Source of the DNA: Argopecten irradians
Lineage: Eukaryota; Mollusca; Bivalvia; Pectinida; Pectinidae
DNA length: 64,000 nucleotides
Direction of reading: 5' to 3'
NCBI RefSeq assembly: GCF_041381155.1
Contig: NC_091144.1
Location: 2,356,001-2,420,000 of the forward strand
Part shown: positions 25,301 to 40,300 of the stretch, piece by piece
How the letters are laid out: every line of letters begins with the position of its first letter
Position numbering within the stretch: the first letter of the stretch is position 1
Translations under genes and position numbers: made by a program
Notes under the pieces: generated by a model
Databases searched by the model: none
What the model saw: only the letters and a program-made list of their open reading frames with translations
Told to the model about the DNA's origin: nothing

Positions 25301-28300
25301 ACCAAGCTTGTGACACGCCCAAACGTCACCTTACCCTTAGAACAAAGGATAGATATAAGTAAGTCTGTAGTCATTTTTCTCACATCAAATTTCTGTGTAA
25401 TACCGCAAAAAATATCAATACAGGAAACCTGGAGAGAGAAAAAAGACAACTTTGGCTGACATCAGCTTTCACTTCAAAGTTTCTGAATGCTTCTTGCATT
25501 TTTACCTATTGATATATCTTCCATATTTAGATGACTATTAGCTCAGTATTTTCCATGTTATTGTCAGGAAAAAGTTGTCATCGGGAAAATATTAATTATT
25601 AATTGGCATACAAAATGCATTACTTCTGTCATGTGGTTCAATGTATATTTAAACATTTGATTTTGTTTTCTTTTTTTTTCAGGAAATTATGGCCTCAACT
25701 ACTTGGGAACACGACCAAAGTTGGTGCACTATGTGTTACAAGCCCTTGTACAGGTAATGTTCTTACAATGAAAATTTGGTGATATCATAACATCTAAATT
25801 ATAGATATTGACCTAACAATAAACGAATAATTAAAGCCATATTTTTGATGGTATTCATGCAGAAATAAAAGAGGTGACAAAAATATAATACTTTGCTTTT
25901 TCTGTTTCTAGCTATTTGCCAGAATCACAAAGCTTGGATGGTTTGACCTGAAAGATGAAGAATATGCATTCAGAAATGTGATCAATGATGTCACAAAATT
26001 CATACAGGTAAATTCATTTTACAAGGAGTTCTCTGGGGATTATGTGACAAGATTTCATTTTAATGTTCATACTAAGAATTTAGCCGCTGATACAAGATTA
26101 CAACTTTTTTAACTAATTTCTGAGGGCTTCTCCATCAAATATTAGCTCATTTTCGAGGACTTCTCCGTCAAATATTTGAATTTGAGACACAATTATAAGT
26201 AACAGTATGGATAACTGTTCACAATAACAATTACTCAAATCTTTAAAAATTATGGTTTATGGTGATCACTTACTATTTCTTAACTATGGAAAAACTAATA
26301 AAAACCTATTGTGTGCCATCTTTAACGATAAGGACCTGATGAAAATATTTCTTGTTTTTCCAGAGTGGTTTTACCCAGCATGTGATGATTGGAGTACAAC
26401 TTCTGTCACAGTTGGTGTGTGAGATGAACCAGGTCAGCGAAGTAAGTCACGAGGACCTACAACACTTCTCTATTTACCTGTGGAGACTTCTAGACACTCA
26501 TTTTAACCACTTCTCTATTTACCTGTGGAGACTCCTAGACACTCATTTTAACCACTTCTCTATTTACCTGTGGAGACTCCTAGACACTCATTTTAACCAC
26601 TTCTCTATTTACCTGTGGAGACTTCTAGACACTCATTTTAACCACTTCTCTATTTACCTGTGGAGACTCTAGACACTCATTTAACCACTTCTCTATTACC
26701 TGTGGAGACTCCTCTCATTTAACCACTTCTATTACCTGTGGAGATCTAGACACTCATTTAACCCTCTTATTACCTGTGGAGACTCTAGACACTCATTTTA
26801 ACCACTTCTCTATTTACCTGTGGAGACTCCTAGACACTCATTTTAACCACTTCTCTATTTACCTGTGGAGACTCTTAGACACTCATTTTAACCACTTCTC
26901 TATTTACCTGTGGAGACTCCTAGACACTCATTTTAACCACTTCTCTATTTACCTGTGGAGACTCCTAGACACTCATTTAACCACTTCTCTATTTACCTGT
27001 GGAGACTCCTAGACACTCATTTTAACCACTTCTCTATTTACCTGTGGAGACTCCTAGACACTCATTTTAACCACTTCTCTATTTACCTGTGGAGACTCCT
27101 AGACACTCATTTTAACCACTTCTCTATTTACCTGTGGAGACTCCTAGACACTCATTTTAACCACTTCTCTATTTACCTGTGGAGACTCCTAGACACTCAT
27201 TTTAACCACTTCTCTATTTACCTGTGGAGACTCCTAGACACTCATTTTTAACCACTTCTCTATTTTACCTGTGGAGACTTCTAGACACTCATTTTAACCA
27301 CTTCTCTATTTACCTGTGGAGACTCCTAGACACTCATTTTAACCACTTCTCTATTTACCTGTGGAGACTCCTAGACACTCATTTTAACCACTTCTCTATT
27401 TACCTGTGGAGACTCCTAGACACTCATTTTAACCACTTCTCTATTTACCTGTGGAGACTCCTAGACACTCATTTTAACCACTTCTCTATTTACCTGTGGA
27501 GACTCCTAGACACTCATTTTAACCACTTCTCTATTTACCTGTGGAGACTCCTAGACACTCATTTTAACCACTTCTCTATTTACCTGTGGAGACTCCTAGA
27601 CACTCATTTTAACCACTTCTCTATTTACCTGTGGAGACTCCTAGACACTCATTTTAACCACTTCTCTATTTACCTGTGGAGACTCCTAGACACTCATTTT
27701 AACCACTTCTCTATTTACCTGTGGAGACTCCTAGACACTCATTTTAACCACTTCTCTATTTACCTGTGGAGACTCCTAGACACTCATTTTAACCACTTCT
27801 CTATTTACCTGTGGAGACTCCTAGACACTCATTTTAACCACTTCTCTATTTACCTGTGGAGACTCCTAGACACTCATTTTAACCACTTCTCTATTTACCT
27901 GTGGAGACTCCTAGACACTCATTTTAACCACTTCTCTATTTACCTGTGGAGACTCCTAGACACTCATTTTAACCACTTCTCTATTTACCTGTGGAGACTC
28001 CTAGACACTCATTTTAACCACTTCTCTATTTACCTGTGGAGACTCCTAGACACTCATTTTAACCACTTCTCTATTTACCTGTGGAGACTCCTAGACACTC
28101 ATTTTAACCACAGTTGCAATATACAAGGGGGTGGGGGTATGAGTGTTGTTGTATTAAGTCGATATTATTATGGTCATAAGATAGATCCCCCCTCATGGTG
28201 ACGGCCGCCTATGATTTTAACTACAACATGTTGGCCCTTTAAAGATGACAGAGAGGTTTCTCACCACCCAACCACTGAGACATAACTACTGGGTAATCAT

Positions 28301-31300
28301 CTAGTCTCTGGTCCAGATATGTTATGATTGACAGTCAATATAATGATGCAAAGTTTTAGAGAAGCATACACAAATCTGTCCCCATCACAAGAACTGTACA
28401 AAGTTTTAGAGAAGTATACACAAATCTGTCCCCATCACAAGAACTGTACAAAGTTTTAGAGAAGCATACACAAATCTGTCCCCATCACAAGAACTGTACA
28501 AAGTTTTAGAGAAGAATACACAAATCTGTCCCCATCACAAGAACTGTACAAAGTTTTAGAGAAGAATACACAAATCTGTCCCCATCACAAGAACAGTACA
28601 AAGTTTTAGAGAAGAATACACAAATCTGTCCCCATCACAAGAACTGTACAAAGTTTTAGAGAAGCATACACAAGTATACACAAATCTGTCCCCATCACAA
28701 GAACTGTACAAAGTTTTAGAGAAGTATACACAAATCTGTCCCCATCACAAGAACTGTACAAAGTTTTAGAGAAGCATACACAAATCTGTCCCCATCACAA
28801 GAACTGTACAAAGTTTTAGAGAAGCATACACAAATCTGTCCCCATCACAAGAACTGTACAAAGTTTTAGAGAAGCATACACAAATCTGTCCCCATCACAA
28901 GAACTGTACAAAGTTTTAGAGAAGCATACACAAATCTGTCCCCATCACAAGAACTGTACAAAGTTTTAGAGAAGCATACACAAATCTGTCCCCATCAAAA
29001 GAACTGTACAAAGTTTTAGAGAAGCATACACAAATCTGTCCCCATCACAAGAACTGTACAAAGTTTTAGAGAAGCATACACAAATCTGTCCCCATCACAA
29101 GAACAGTACAAAGTTTTAGAGAAGCATACACAAATCTGTCCCCATCACAAGAACTGTACAAAGTTTTAGAGAAGGATACACAAATCTGTCCCCATCACAA
29201 GAACTGTACAAAGTTTTAGAGAAGCATACACAAATCTGTCCCCATCACAAGAACTGTACAAAGTTTTAGAGAAGCATACACAAATCTGTCCCCATCACAA
29301 GAACTGTACAAAGTTTTAGAGAAGCATACACAAATCTGTCCCCATCAAAAGAACTGTACAAAGTTTTAGAGAAGCATACACAAATCTGTCCCCATCAAAA
29401 GAACTGTACAAAGTTTTAGAGAAGCATACACAAATCTGTCCCCATCACAAGAACTGTACAAAGTTTTAGAGAAGTATACACAAATCTGTCCCCATTACAA
29501 GAACTGTACAAAGTTTTAGAGAAGCATACACAAATCTGTCCCCATCACAAGAACTGTACAAAGTTTTAGAGAAGCATACACAAATCTGTCCCCATCACAA
29601 GAACTGTACAAAGTTTTAGAGAAGCATACACAAATGTCCCCATCACAAGAACAGTACAAAGTTTTAGAGAAGTATACACAAATCTGTCCCCATCACAAGA
29701 ACTGTACAAAGTTTTAGAGAAGCATACACAAATCTGTCCCCATCAAAAGAACTGTACAAAGTTTTAGAGAAGCATACACAAATCTGTCCCCATCAAAGAA
29801 CTGTACAAAGTTTTAGAGAAGCATACACAAATCTGTCCCCATCACAAGAACTGTACAAAGTTTTAGAGAAGCATACACAAATCTGTCCCCATCACAAGAA
29901 CTGTACAAAGTTTTAGAGAAGTATACACAAATCTGTCCCCATCACAAGAACTGTACAAAGTTTTAGAGAAGCATACACAAATCTGTCCCCATCACAAGAA
30001 CTGTACAAAGTTTTAGAGAAGCATACACAAATCTGTCCCCATCACAAGAACTGTACAAAGTTTTAGAGAAGCATACACAAATCTGTCCCCATCAAAAGAA
30101 CTGTACAAAGTTTTAGAGAAGCATACACAAATCTGTCCCCATCACAAGAACTGTACAAAGTTTTAGAGAAGCATACACAAATCTGTCCCCATCACAAGAA
30201 CAGTACAAAGTTTTAGAGAAGTATACACAAATCTGTCCCCATCAAAAGAACTGTACAAAGTTTTAGAGAAGCATACACAAATCTGTCCCCATCAAAAGAA
30301 CTGTACAAAGTTTTAGAGAAGTATACACAAATCTGTCCCCATCACAAGAACTGTACAAAGTTTTAGAGAAGCATACACAAATCTGTCCCCATCACAAGAA
30401 CTGTACAAAGTTTTAGAGAAGGATACACAAATCTGTCCCCATCACAAGAACAGTACAAAGTTTTAGAGAAGCATACACAAATCTGTCCCCATCACAAGAA
30501 CTGTACAAAGTTTTAGAGAAGCATACACAAATCTGTCCCCATCAAAAGAACTGTACAAAGTTTTAGAGAAGCATACACAAATCTGTCCCCATCACAAGAA
30601 CTGTACAAAGTTTTAGAGAAGCATACACAAATCTGTCCCCATCACAAGAACTGTACAAAGTTTTAGAGAAGCATACACAAATCTGTCCCCATCACAAGAA
30701 CTGTACAAAGTTTTAGAGAAGCATACACAAATCTGTCCCCATCAAAAGAACTGTACAAAGTTTTAGAGAAGCATACACAAATCTGTCCCCCATCACAAGA
30801 ACTGTACAAAGTTTTAGAGAAGCATACACAAATCTGTCCCCATCACAAGAACTGTACAAAGTTTTAGAGAAGCATACACAAATCTGTCCCCATCACAAGA
30901 ACTGTACAAAGTTTTAGAGAAGCATACACAAATCTGTCCCCATCACAAAGAACTGTACAAAGTTTTAGAGAAGGATACACAAATCTGTCCCCATCACAAG
31001 AACTGTACAAAGTTTTAGAGAAGGATACACAAATCTGTCCCCATCACAAGAACTGTACAAAGTTTTAGAGAAGCATACACAAATCTGTCCCCATCAAAAG
31101 AACTGTACAAAGTTTTAGAGAAGCATACACAAATCTGTCCCCATCACAAGAACTGTACAAAGTTTTAGAGAAGCATACACAAATCTGTCCCCATCACAAG
31201 AACTGTACAAAGTTTTAGAGAAGCATACACAAATCTGTCCCCATCACAAGAACTGTACAAAGTTTTAGAGAAGCATACACAAATCTGTCCCCATCAAAAG

Positions 31301-34300
31301 AACTGTACAAAGTTTTAGAGAAGCATACACAAATCTGTCCCCATCAAAAGAACTGTACAAAGTTTTAGAGAAGCATACACAAATCTGTCCCCATCACAAG
31401 AACAGTACAAAGTTGTAGAGAAGTATACACAAATCTGTCCCCATCACAAGAACAGTACAAAGTTTTAGAGAAGTATACACAAATCTGTCCCCATCAAAAG
31501 AACTGTACAAAGTTTTAGAGAAGCATACACAAATCTGTCCCCATCAAAAGAACTGTACAAAGTTTTAGAGAAGTATACACAAATCTGTCCCCATCACAAG
31601 AACTGTACAAAGTTTTAGAGAAGCATACACAAATCTGTCCCCATCACAAGAACTGTACAAAGTTTTAGAGAAGGATACACAAATCTGTCCCCATCACAAG
31701 AACAGTACAAAGTTTTAGAGAAGGATACACAAATCTGTCCCCATCACAAGAACTGTACAAAGTTTTAGAGAAGCATACACAAATCTGTCCCCATCAAAAG
31801 AACTGTACAAAGTTTTAGAGAAGCATACACAAATCTGTCCCCATCAAAAGAACTGTACAAAGTTTTAGAGAAGCATACACAAATCTGTCCCCATCACAAG
31901 AACTGTACAAAGTTTTAGAGAAGCATACACAAATCTGTCCCCATCACAAGAACAGTACAAAGTTTTAGAGAAGTATACACAAATCTGTCCCCATCAAAAG
32001 AACTGTACAAAGTTTTAGAGAAGCATACACAAATCTGTCCCCATCAAAAGAACTGTACAAAGTTTTAGAGAAGTATACACAAATCTGTCCCCATCACAAG
32101 AACTGTACAAAGTTTTAGAGAAGCATACACAAATCTGTCCCCATCACAAGAACAGTACAAAGTTTTAGAGAAGGATACACAAATCTGTCCCCATCACAAG
32201 AACAGTACAAAGTTTTAGAGAAGGATACACAAATCTGTCCCCATCACAAGAACTGTACAAAGTTTTAGAGAAGCATACACAAATCTGTCCCCATCAAAAG
32301 AACTGTACAAAGTTTTAGAGAAGCATACACAAATCTGTCCCCATCACAAGAACTGTACAAAGTTTTAGGGAAGCATACACAAATCTGTCCCCATCACAAG
32401 AACTGTACAAAGTTTTAGAGAAGTATACACAAATCTGTCCCCATTACAAGAACTGTACAAAGTTTTAGAGAAGCATACACAAATCTGTCCCCATCAAAAG
32501 AACTGTACAAAGTTTTAGAGAAGCATACACAAATCTGTCCCCATCACAAGAACTGTACAAAGTTTTAGAGAAGGATACACAAATCTGTCCCCATCACAAG
32601 AACAGTACAAAGTTTTAGAGAAGGATACACAAATCTGTCCCCATCACAAGAACTGTACAAAGTTTTAGAGAAGCATACACAAATCTGTCCCCATCAAAAG
32701 AACTGTACAAAGTTTTAGAGAAGCATACACAAATCTGTCCCCATCACAAGAACTGTACAAAGTTTTAGGGAAGCATACACAAATCTGTCCCCATCACAAG
32801 AACTGTACAAAGTTTTAGAGAAGTATACACAAATCTGTCCCCATCACAAGAACTGTACAAAGTTTTAGAGAAGCATACACAAATCTGTCCCCATCAAAAG
32901 AACTGTACAAAGTTTTAGAGAAGCATACACAAATCTGTCCCCATCAAAAGAACTGTACAAAGTTTTAGAGAAGCATACACAAATCTGTCCCCATCACAAG
33001 AACTGTACAAAGTTTTAGAGAAGCATACACAAATCTGTCCCCATCACAAGAACAGTACAAAGTTTTAGAGAAGTATACACAAATCTGTCCCCATCAAAAG
33101 AACTGTACAAAGTTTTAGAGAAGCATACACAAATCTGTCCCCATCAAAAGAACTGTACAAAGTTTTAGAGAAGTATACACAAATCTGTCCCCATCACAAG
33201 AACTGTACAAAGTTTTAGAGAAGCATACACAAATCTGTCCCCATCACAAGAACTGTACAAAGTTTTAGAGAAGGATACACAAATCTGTCCCCATCACAAG
33301 AACAGTACAAAGTTTTAGAGAAGGATACACAAATCTGTCCCCATCACAAGAACTGTACAAAGTTTTAGAGAAGCATACACAAATCTGTCCCCATCAAAAG
33401 AACTGTACAAAGTTTTAGAGAAGCATACACAAATCTGTCCCCATCACAAGAACTGTACAAAGTTTTAGGGAAGCATACACAAATCTGTCCCCATCACAAG
33501 AACTGTACAAAGTTTTAGAGAAGTATACACAAATCTGTCCCCATCACAAGAACTGTACAAAGTTTTAGAGAAGCATACACAAATCTGTCCCCATCACAAG
33601 AACTGTACAAAGTTTTAGAGAAGTATACACAAATCTGTCCCCATCACAAGAACTGTACAAAGTTTTAGAGAAGTATACACAAATCTGTCCCCATCAAAAG
33701 AACTGTACAAAGTTTTAGAGAAGCATACACAAATCTGTCCCCATCACAAGAACTGTACAAAGTTTTAGAGAAGTATACACAAATCTGTCCCCATCACAAG
33801 AACTGTACAAAGTTTTAGAGAAGCATACACAAATCTGTCCCCATCACAAGAACTGTACAAAGTTTTAGAGAAGCATACACAAATCTGTCCCCATCACAAG
33901 AACTGTACAAAGTTTTAGAGAAGTATACACAAATCTGTCCCCATCACAAGAACTGTACAAAGTTTTAGAGAAGTATACACAAATCTGTCCCCATCACAAG
34001 AACTGTACAAAGAAACAAAATATTTTGTCTATTCTGTCTTTGCATGTCACAGAGTTACCTCTCTTGCTGCTAGGTATCCACCCATGACTTTACAATCAAT
34101 TTCTACCTGCATAGACAGATATACTCTGTAATATGTAAATGAGTATATGAGGAATATGAATGATTTTCTAACTATTTTAATTATACATGTATAATGTGTT
34201 TACGCTACAGGCTGACGCTAGCAGATCCCTAACCAAACACAGGAAGATTGCATCATCATTCCGCGACACCCAGCTGTTCGAGATTTTCCAGCTGGCCTGC

Positions 34301-37300
34301 TCCTTATTACAGACTGCCGCGGGAAACATCAAAAACATGAATTTCTCAGACGATAGTCAGGTACAATAAACATCAAAAATATGAATTTCTCAGACGATGG
34401 TCAGGTTCAGTAAACATCAAAAATATGAATTTCTCAGACGATGGTCAGGTTCAGTAAACATCAAAAATATGAATTTCTCAGACGATGGTCAGGTACAGTA
34501 AACATAAAAAACATGAATTTCTCAGACAATGGTTAGGTTCAGTAAACATCAAAAACATGAATTTCTCAGACAATGGTTAGGTTCAGTAAACATCAAAAAC
34601 ATGAATTTCTCAGACGATGGTCGGGTTCGGTAAACATCAAAAACATGAATTTCTCAGACAATGGTCAGGTACAGAGAGAGCAAACATCAAAATCATGAAT
34701 CAGTTGAAGAAAACTTTCTATAATTAATTGTTATTTAATAGACAATTACAACACAATAGAACCTGTCGTCTATACATTTTGATTCAACCATGAAGAATAA
34801 GTTCGTCACAACTAACTTGCTAATATAACTAGACCCCTCTGCGTCAGCTTCTGTTTTAACATAAACAACAGTAAAATGATAGGAACCTTTCTGATGATTG
34901 CAGCATATAACTTCAACAAACCATGTATACATCACAACATAAATAACCTCGATGAATTGTTATATTTGTAGCATGGTTTTATCCAGCATTCCCTTAGACT
35001 GGCCCTCAACTGTTTAACATTTGACTTCATCGGCACATCAACAGATGAATCTTCAGATGATTTATGTACAGTACAGATCCCTACTTCGTGGAGATCAGGT
35101 GAGGTTTAATTCCATGTGATCTAAAAATACAAATAAAATGTCAATTTAGAAATGTAGAACCCTGTCTGGGGACTGATATTCTATTTAGGACACTGGAATG
35201 TTAAATGATAGAAAGTCATACATCTGAGTATAAAGATTCCTGATAGGTAACATTGTGTGGGCTCTCACTTGACCTTTGATATTTCTTAATTCCGTATATT
35301 TTAATTATCATTATTAATAGACTCAATTATTCAACACCATAATTTGTAGTTTGACTTTTGATTCTGTCAACTTGAAGCCTTAATGAAAGCAAACATTTCC
35401 AGTTTCAATAAATGAAGAGAGCTGAAAACCTTTAGATAAAGATTGAAGATACCTCTGTATCCCTACAACTGTTAGTTGTAATGACATCATTGTTGTGTTG
35501 GTACCCTAGACTCTGTATCCCTACAACTGTTAGTTGTAATGACATCATTGTTGTGTTGGTACCCTAGACTCTGTATCCCTACAACTGTTAGTTGTAATGA
35601 CATCATTGTTGTGTTGGTACCCTAGACTCTGTATCCCTACAACTGTTAGTTGTAATGACATCATTGTTGTGTTGGTACCCTAGACTTTGTATCCCTACAA
35701 CTGTTAGTTGTAATGACATCATTGTTGTGTTGGTAAAGTCTATCTAGACTTTGTATTCCTACAACTGTTAGTTGTAATTACATCATTATTGTGTTGGTAC
35801 AGCTTTCCTAGACTTTGCTACCATGCAGCTGTTTTTCGACCTGTATGCTGGACTACCGGTGACGCTATCTCCTCTGGCCCTCTCCTGCCTTGTCCAGATC
35901 GCATCTGTTCGACGCTCGTTGTTTAACAACACAGAGAGAGCCAAGTTTCTAAATCAGATTGTGGTTGGCGTGAGGAGCATTCTAGAAAATCCACAGGTAT
36001 GACTTACAAACATCTTACCTAACTATTCTGTAAATTTTAAGCTTGACTAATCTCGCTAACTTGGTAACAATTATCAGAAATTACATTACTTGTGACAGTG
36101 AATTGCTCAAAACCATGAAATGTAAATCTACGTCATTGAAAAATATGCCTTTAATAAAGAAACTGAAGCGTTAAATTTCCATTTTAAATTTAGTCAAATG
36201 TAATTTATATAGATGAATAAAAACAAAATCACAAGTGAGTATAATCACTAACACCTTTTTTAGGGTTTATCTGATCCGAGTAATTACCATGAGTTCTGTC
36301 GCCTATTGGCTCGGCTGAAGTCCAACTACCAGTTGGGAGAGCTGGTCAAGGTAGACAACTACCCAGAAGTCATTAAAATGATAGCTGAGTTTACCGTGAC
36401 CAGTCTCAGAGTAAGTGTATATCTGGAGGAGATATATTTTGTTGGTATAAATCCTGTAATGATATCTTCAAAGTTTGTACCACGATAATGGAATTTAAGG
36501 ACAAAAAATATTTCTTGTAATCTTGTTCCTCTTAAATATTAATGGAGAAGGCCTTACTACAGTTGTTGAAACCCTGTGTTTAGTTTTTTAACGAGAAAAC
36601 ATATGTTACAAGAACTTTTGAAAGATAGTATATATATGTTGTATCCATATCTTTGCCTGACAATACATATAAAGATATCATGGAACTTTGTTGTCCTTTC
36701 AATCATTGAATAAAAGCATAGTAAACCAAGTCTGTAGTCTCCCTAATGTTTTTTCTGGCATGTATCTGTGTGAAATGTTTTTAATTTGTCTTTATGTAAT
36801 TTTGTTTGTAATTTGAAAGCATTTTGGTTTCGTAGCAAATGTGGCAGTTTGCCCCAAACAGTGTGCACTACCTGTTGAGCCTTTGGCAGAGAATGGTAGC
36901 GTCAGTACCATACGTGAAAGCTACTGAGCCACATCTCCTGGAGACGTACACACCAGAGGTCCTCAAAGCCTATACCATGTCTCGTCTCGAGTCCGTCACA
37001 GTCGTCCTCAAGTACGTTATAGAATATTAATTAGTGTATTTCGTTCTATGTTAATTTCTTGAGTGCAATAAGTCTAGATTCTAGATAGAAATTTAGATTC
37101 TGTACTTAATTAACTTAAAGACTTTATACACAGAAGGAAAATAGATATGGAGAAAGGATAGGAAATAAATTGTGCAACTATGCAAAGAGTTAATAAAATT
37201 ATTTTGGACATGAAGAAAATGGAAGATTCGATACAATCATAAAGATCAGTGAGAGTCAACTACTGCATGATAAATAAGACAACCCACATTATAGGAATAA

Positions 37301-40300
37301 ACATTCAATTTGTCTGTATGAAATAAAAAAAAATTATGTAAGTGTAGCATTTAATTAATAAAAAGCTAATAATGTTTGGAACTCATGGAAATTCTTGAAG
37401 AGAAACATTTCAGAAATCAAAAGGTGTTTTTGTTAAGGTTTGTGGATATAAATAGGAATCTGCCTACCGATGTAAGATATGTGTATAAGCTGACATGGTC
37501 TGTGTTTCAGAGATGGACTAGAGGACCCACTGGACGATACAGGGATGGTGATGCAGCAGTTAGAACAGGTTTGTTGCAATTAGCTAGTCAGATAGATAGA
37601 GGTTACACACTACACCAATTAGCTAGTCATATAGGATCTTACATGAGTGTTCATTTCATATGAGGTTTTATGAAGCGAGCAAAAATTAAAACTTGGAGAC
37701 GAGTTTCATAAAATCTCATCTGAAATAAACACATTTAAGATACTTTTTATCACATATCTACAAATACCTACATAACAAAGAATTTCACGTCAAAATGTTT
37801 TGCGAAAATCCAGCAGAGACCGCCATTGTCCCACCATCATCGTAATCCTGACGTCACGTTATTTTTCCTGACATCATTTTATTGTTTCTGTCTGACATCA
37901 CAATGAATTTCCAGCCAATGAAAATCGCTCCAGGTTATATTACACTAGTGACATTCGAAAAATATCTCACAGGCGAAATCACTGGATATCAGGTGGGTTA
38001 TGTGATAAAAATAGAGGTTACACAGCGAGTAGTTGTTGGACATGGAATTTGTTCCACAAATTACTGACAAATGTTGAATAAGTTCCATATCATACTAATT
38101 GATATTATCAATTTATTGGCTAGTGTTTGTATTAAAATCAATTTATTGGCTAGTGTTTGTATGTTTTCAAAAAGTCCTCAATAGTAAATATAAAAAGCTT
38201 ATTGTTGGAAGTATATTATTTTCAGACAGGTAATACTGAGATAAAAGAATCTGAGAAGAATTCCATTATCAACAGATCTGTAACTATCTAATCTGTATTT
38301 CTAGTTATCAACCATTGGGCGATGTGAGTATGAAAAGACATGTGCGCTGCTGGTTCAGCTGTTTGATGAAGCCGCCCAAAGATACCAGGAACTCATTGCA
38401 TCACAGGGACAGGGGGCGGAAATATCCATACAAGAAGGTTCGTAAAGTCATAATTACAAAGTATCTCGGCAGTTGTAGAGTCAGTCTGTGTTAAAGACCT
38501 TGACTTTAAGATCACTGGGATCTAGATACATTTAAGTCTGTCTGTAGACACAACTTTGTCAGGCAAACTCCTCCTAAACAACCTGACAGATTTTGATAAA
38601 ATTTGGTACACAGAACCCTGACATCAAGGGGAGTTGAGTAAACTATATTGGGTTCTGCAATGTCCGCTATTAATGAAGGTATTACTTAATTTGTGCAGCA
38701 GGGGTATTAGTCGGCCACTCTGGCTACAGTTCTAGCTTAAAAAAGTTAATTAAACTTTGTTCAAGTGCATGAATGTTGTATCGTTTATATTGCTACAGGG
38801 CGACTTTCATGGCTGGTCTACATCATAGGGTCTGTGATAGGGGGACGCGTGTCGTTTGCTAGCACAGATGAACACGATGCAATGGATGGGGAGTTGGCCT
38901 GCAGGTAAAGTAAACAAAGTACAGAATATAAACTGATCTATCTTAAAATTAACTTGATCTGACTATTAAAACCTGGCATATCCTTAAACAACTCCAGTTT
39001 AATGGAGGTAAAACTATCAAATCAAATAAAGCTAAATGACTATCTGATTGTTTTTATACTGATCGGAGTGTATTGTGATACCTATTTATAGCTTGGTTAA
39101 CTTTCTGTCTTCAGGGTGTTACAGTTAATGAATTTAACTGACAGTCGGATAGCTGCACAAGGAGGTTGTGAGAAATTAGACCTGGCCATTCTCAGTTTCT
39201 TCGAACAATTTAGAAAAATCTATGTTGGGGACCAGGTCCATAAGATGTCCAAAGTAAGTCATTTGTCTACATTCTATAACAAATACAATAAAACTTCAAG
39301 GATATACTTGATGTCCATCCAGTCCTTTACATTTCATCCCTTCATTTCCCGCTATGATACATCGAGGCAAGGGTATTTATGTTTGACAGATATGTCTTGT
39401 TACTTGGCCTGAAGAAACAAATTTGACTTTTGACAGGTCTATCGTCGTCTGTCCGAGGTGCTGGGATTAAATGACGAGTCCATGGTACTGAGTGTTTTTG
39501 TTGGTAAAATGTAAGTATGGTCATATCACTCATACTAATAAGTGTACTGACAAAATGGGATTTACAGTGAAAACAAGTGATTAAGGTCTACAAAATAATC
39601 TGAATATTACAAAATTGTCTCCCTTCCGGGAAGGTATCACTGTCATGTGTGTGACAATTATTTTGTGGGTGAAAATTATGTCTTTTTTTCTCTGAAAAAA
39701 TATAATGTTTTGCTCACAAAACTCTGACAAACATACCTGCATGCAAGAACAAATAATTCTGTACTTTGCAAATACAGGATAAGGTCACTAGAGTCCTATA
39801 AAGTCTATTATCTTGAACAATCAAAAGGATGTATATGACATGCTCCTCCTTAGAGGAAGTTACAATCTGTAATTTTGACAGAATATGAGTGATATGGGCC
39901 ATGTCAGTATGTTTTAATTTGGTCTTTTATCCCAACAGAATCACAAACCTGAAGTATTGGGCCCGGAGTGAACAGATCATCTCTCGTACTCTACAGCTTC
40001 TCAGTGACCTTTCAGTCGGCTACAGCAGTGTTAGGAAACTGGTCAAGCTGGAAGCTGTCCAGTTCATGTTAAATAATCACACTGTAAGTCCAATATACTC
40101 TCATAACTACTGGTCAAGCTGGAAGCTGTCCAGTTCATGTTAAATAACCACACAGTAAGTCCATTATGCTGTCTTATCTACTGGTCAAGCTGGACGCTGT
40201 CCAGTTCATGTTAAATAACCACACAGTAAGTCCAATATGCTGTCATACCTACTGGTCAAGCTAGACGCTGTCCAGTTCATGTTAAATAACCACACAGTAA

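Noticed and set aside
27224-28201. 325-codon open frame as an independent gene
   Set aside because: It is the 45-bp minisatellite read in its stop-free frame, with no own start context or promoter. Kept only as a possible read-through product.
28351-34010. CRISPR-like regular array
   Set aside because: The 50-bp units are contiguous with no unique spacers, and the setting is an intron of a eukaryotic gene.
37376-37663. 95-codon open frame at XPO7 exon 12
   Set aside because: It crosses the exon in another frame; the in-phase 19-codon exon matches the conserved protein.
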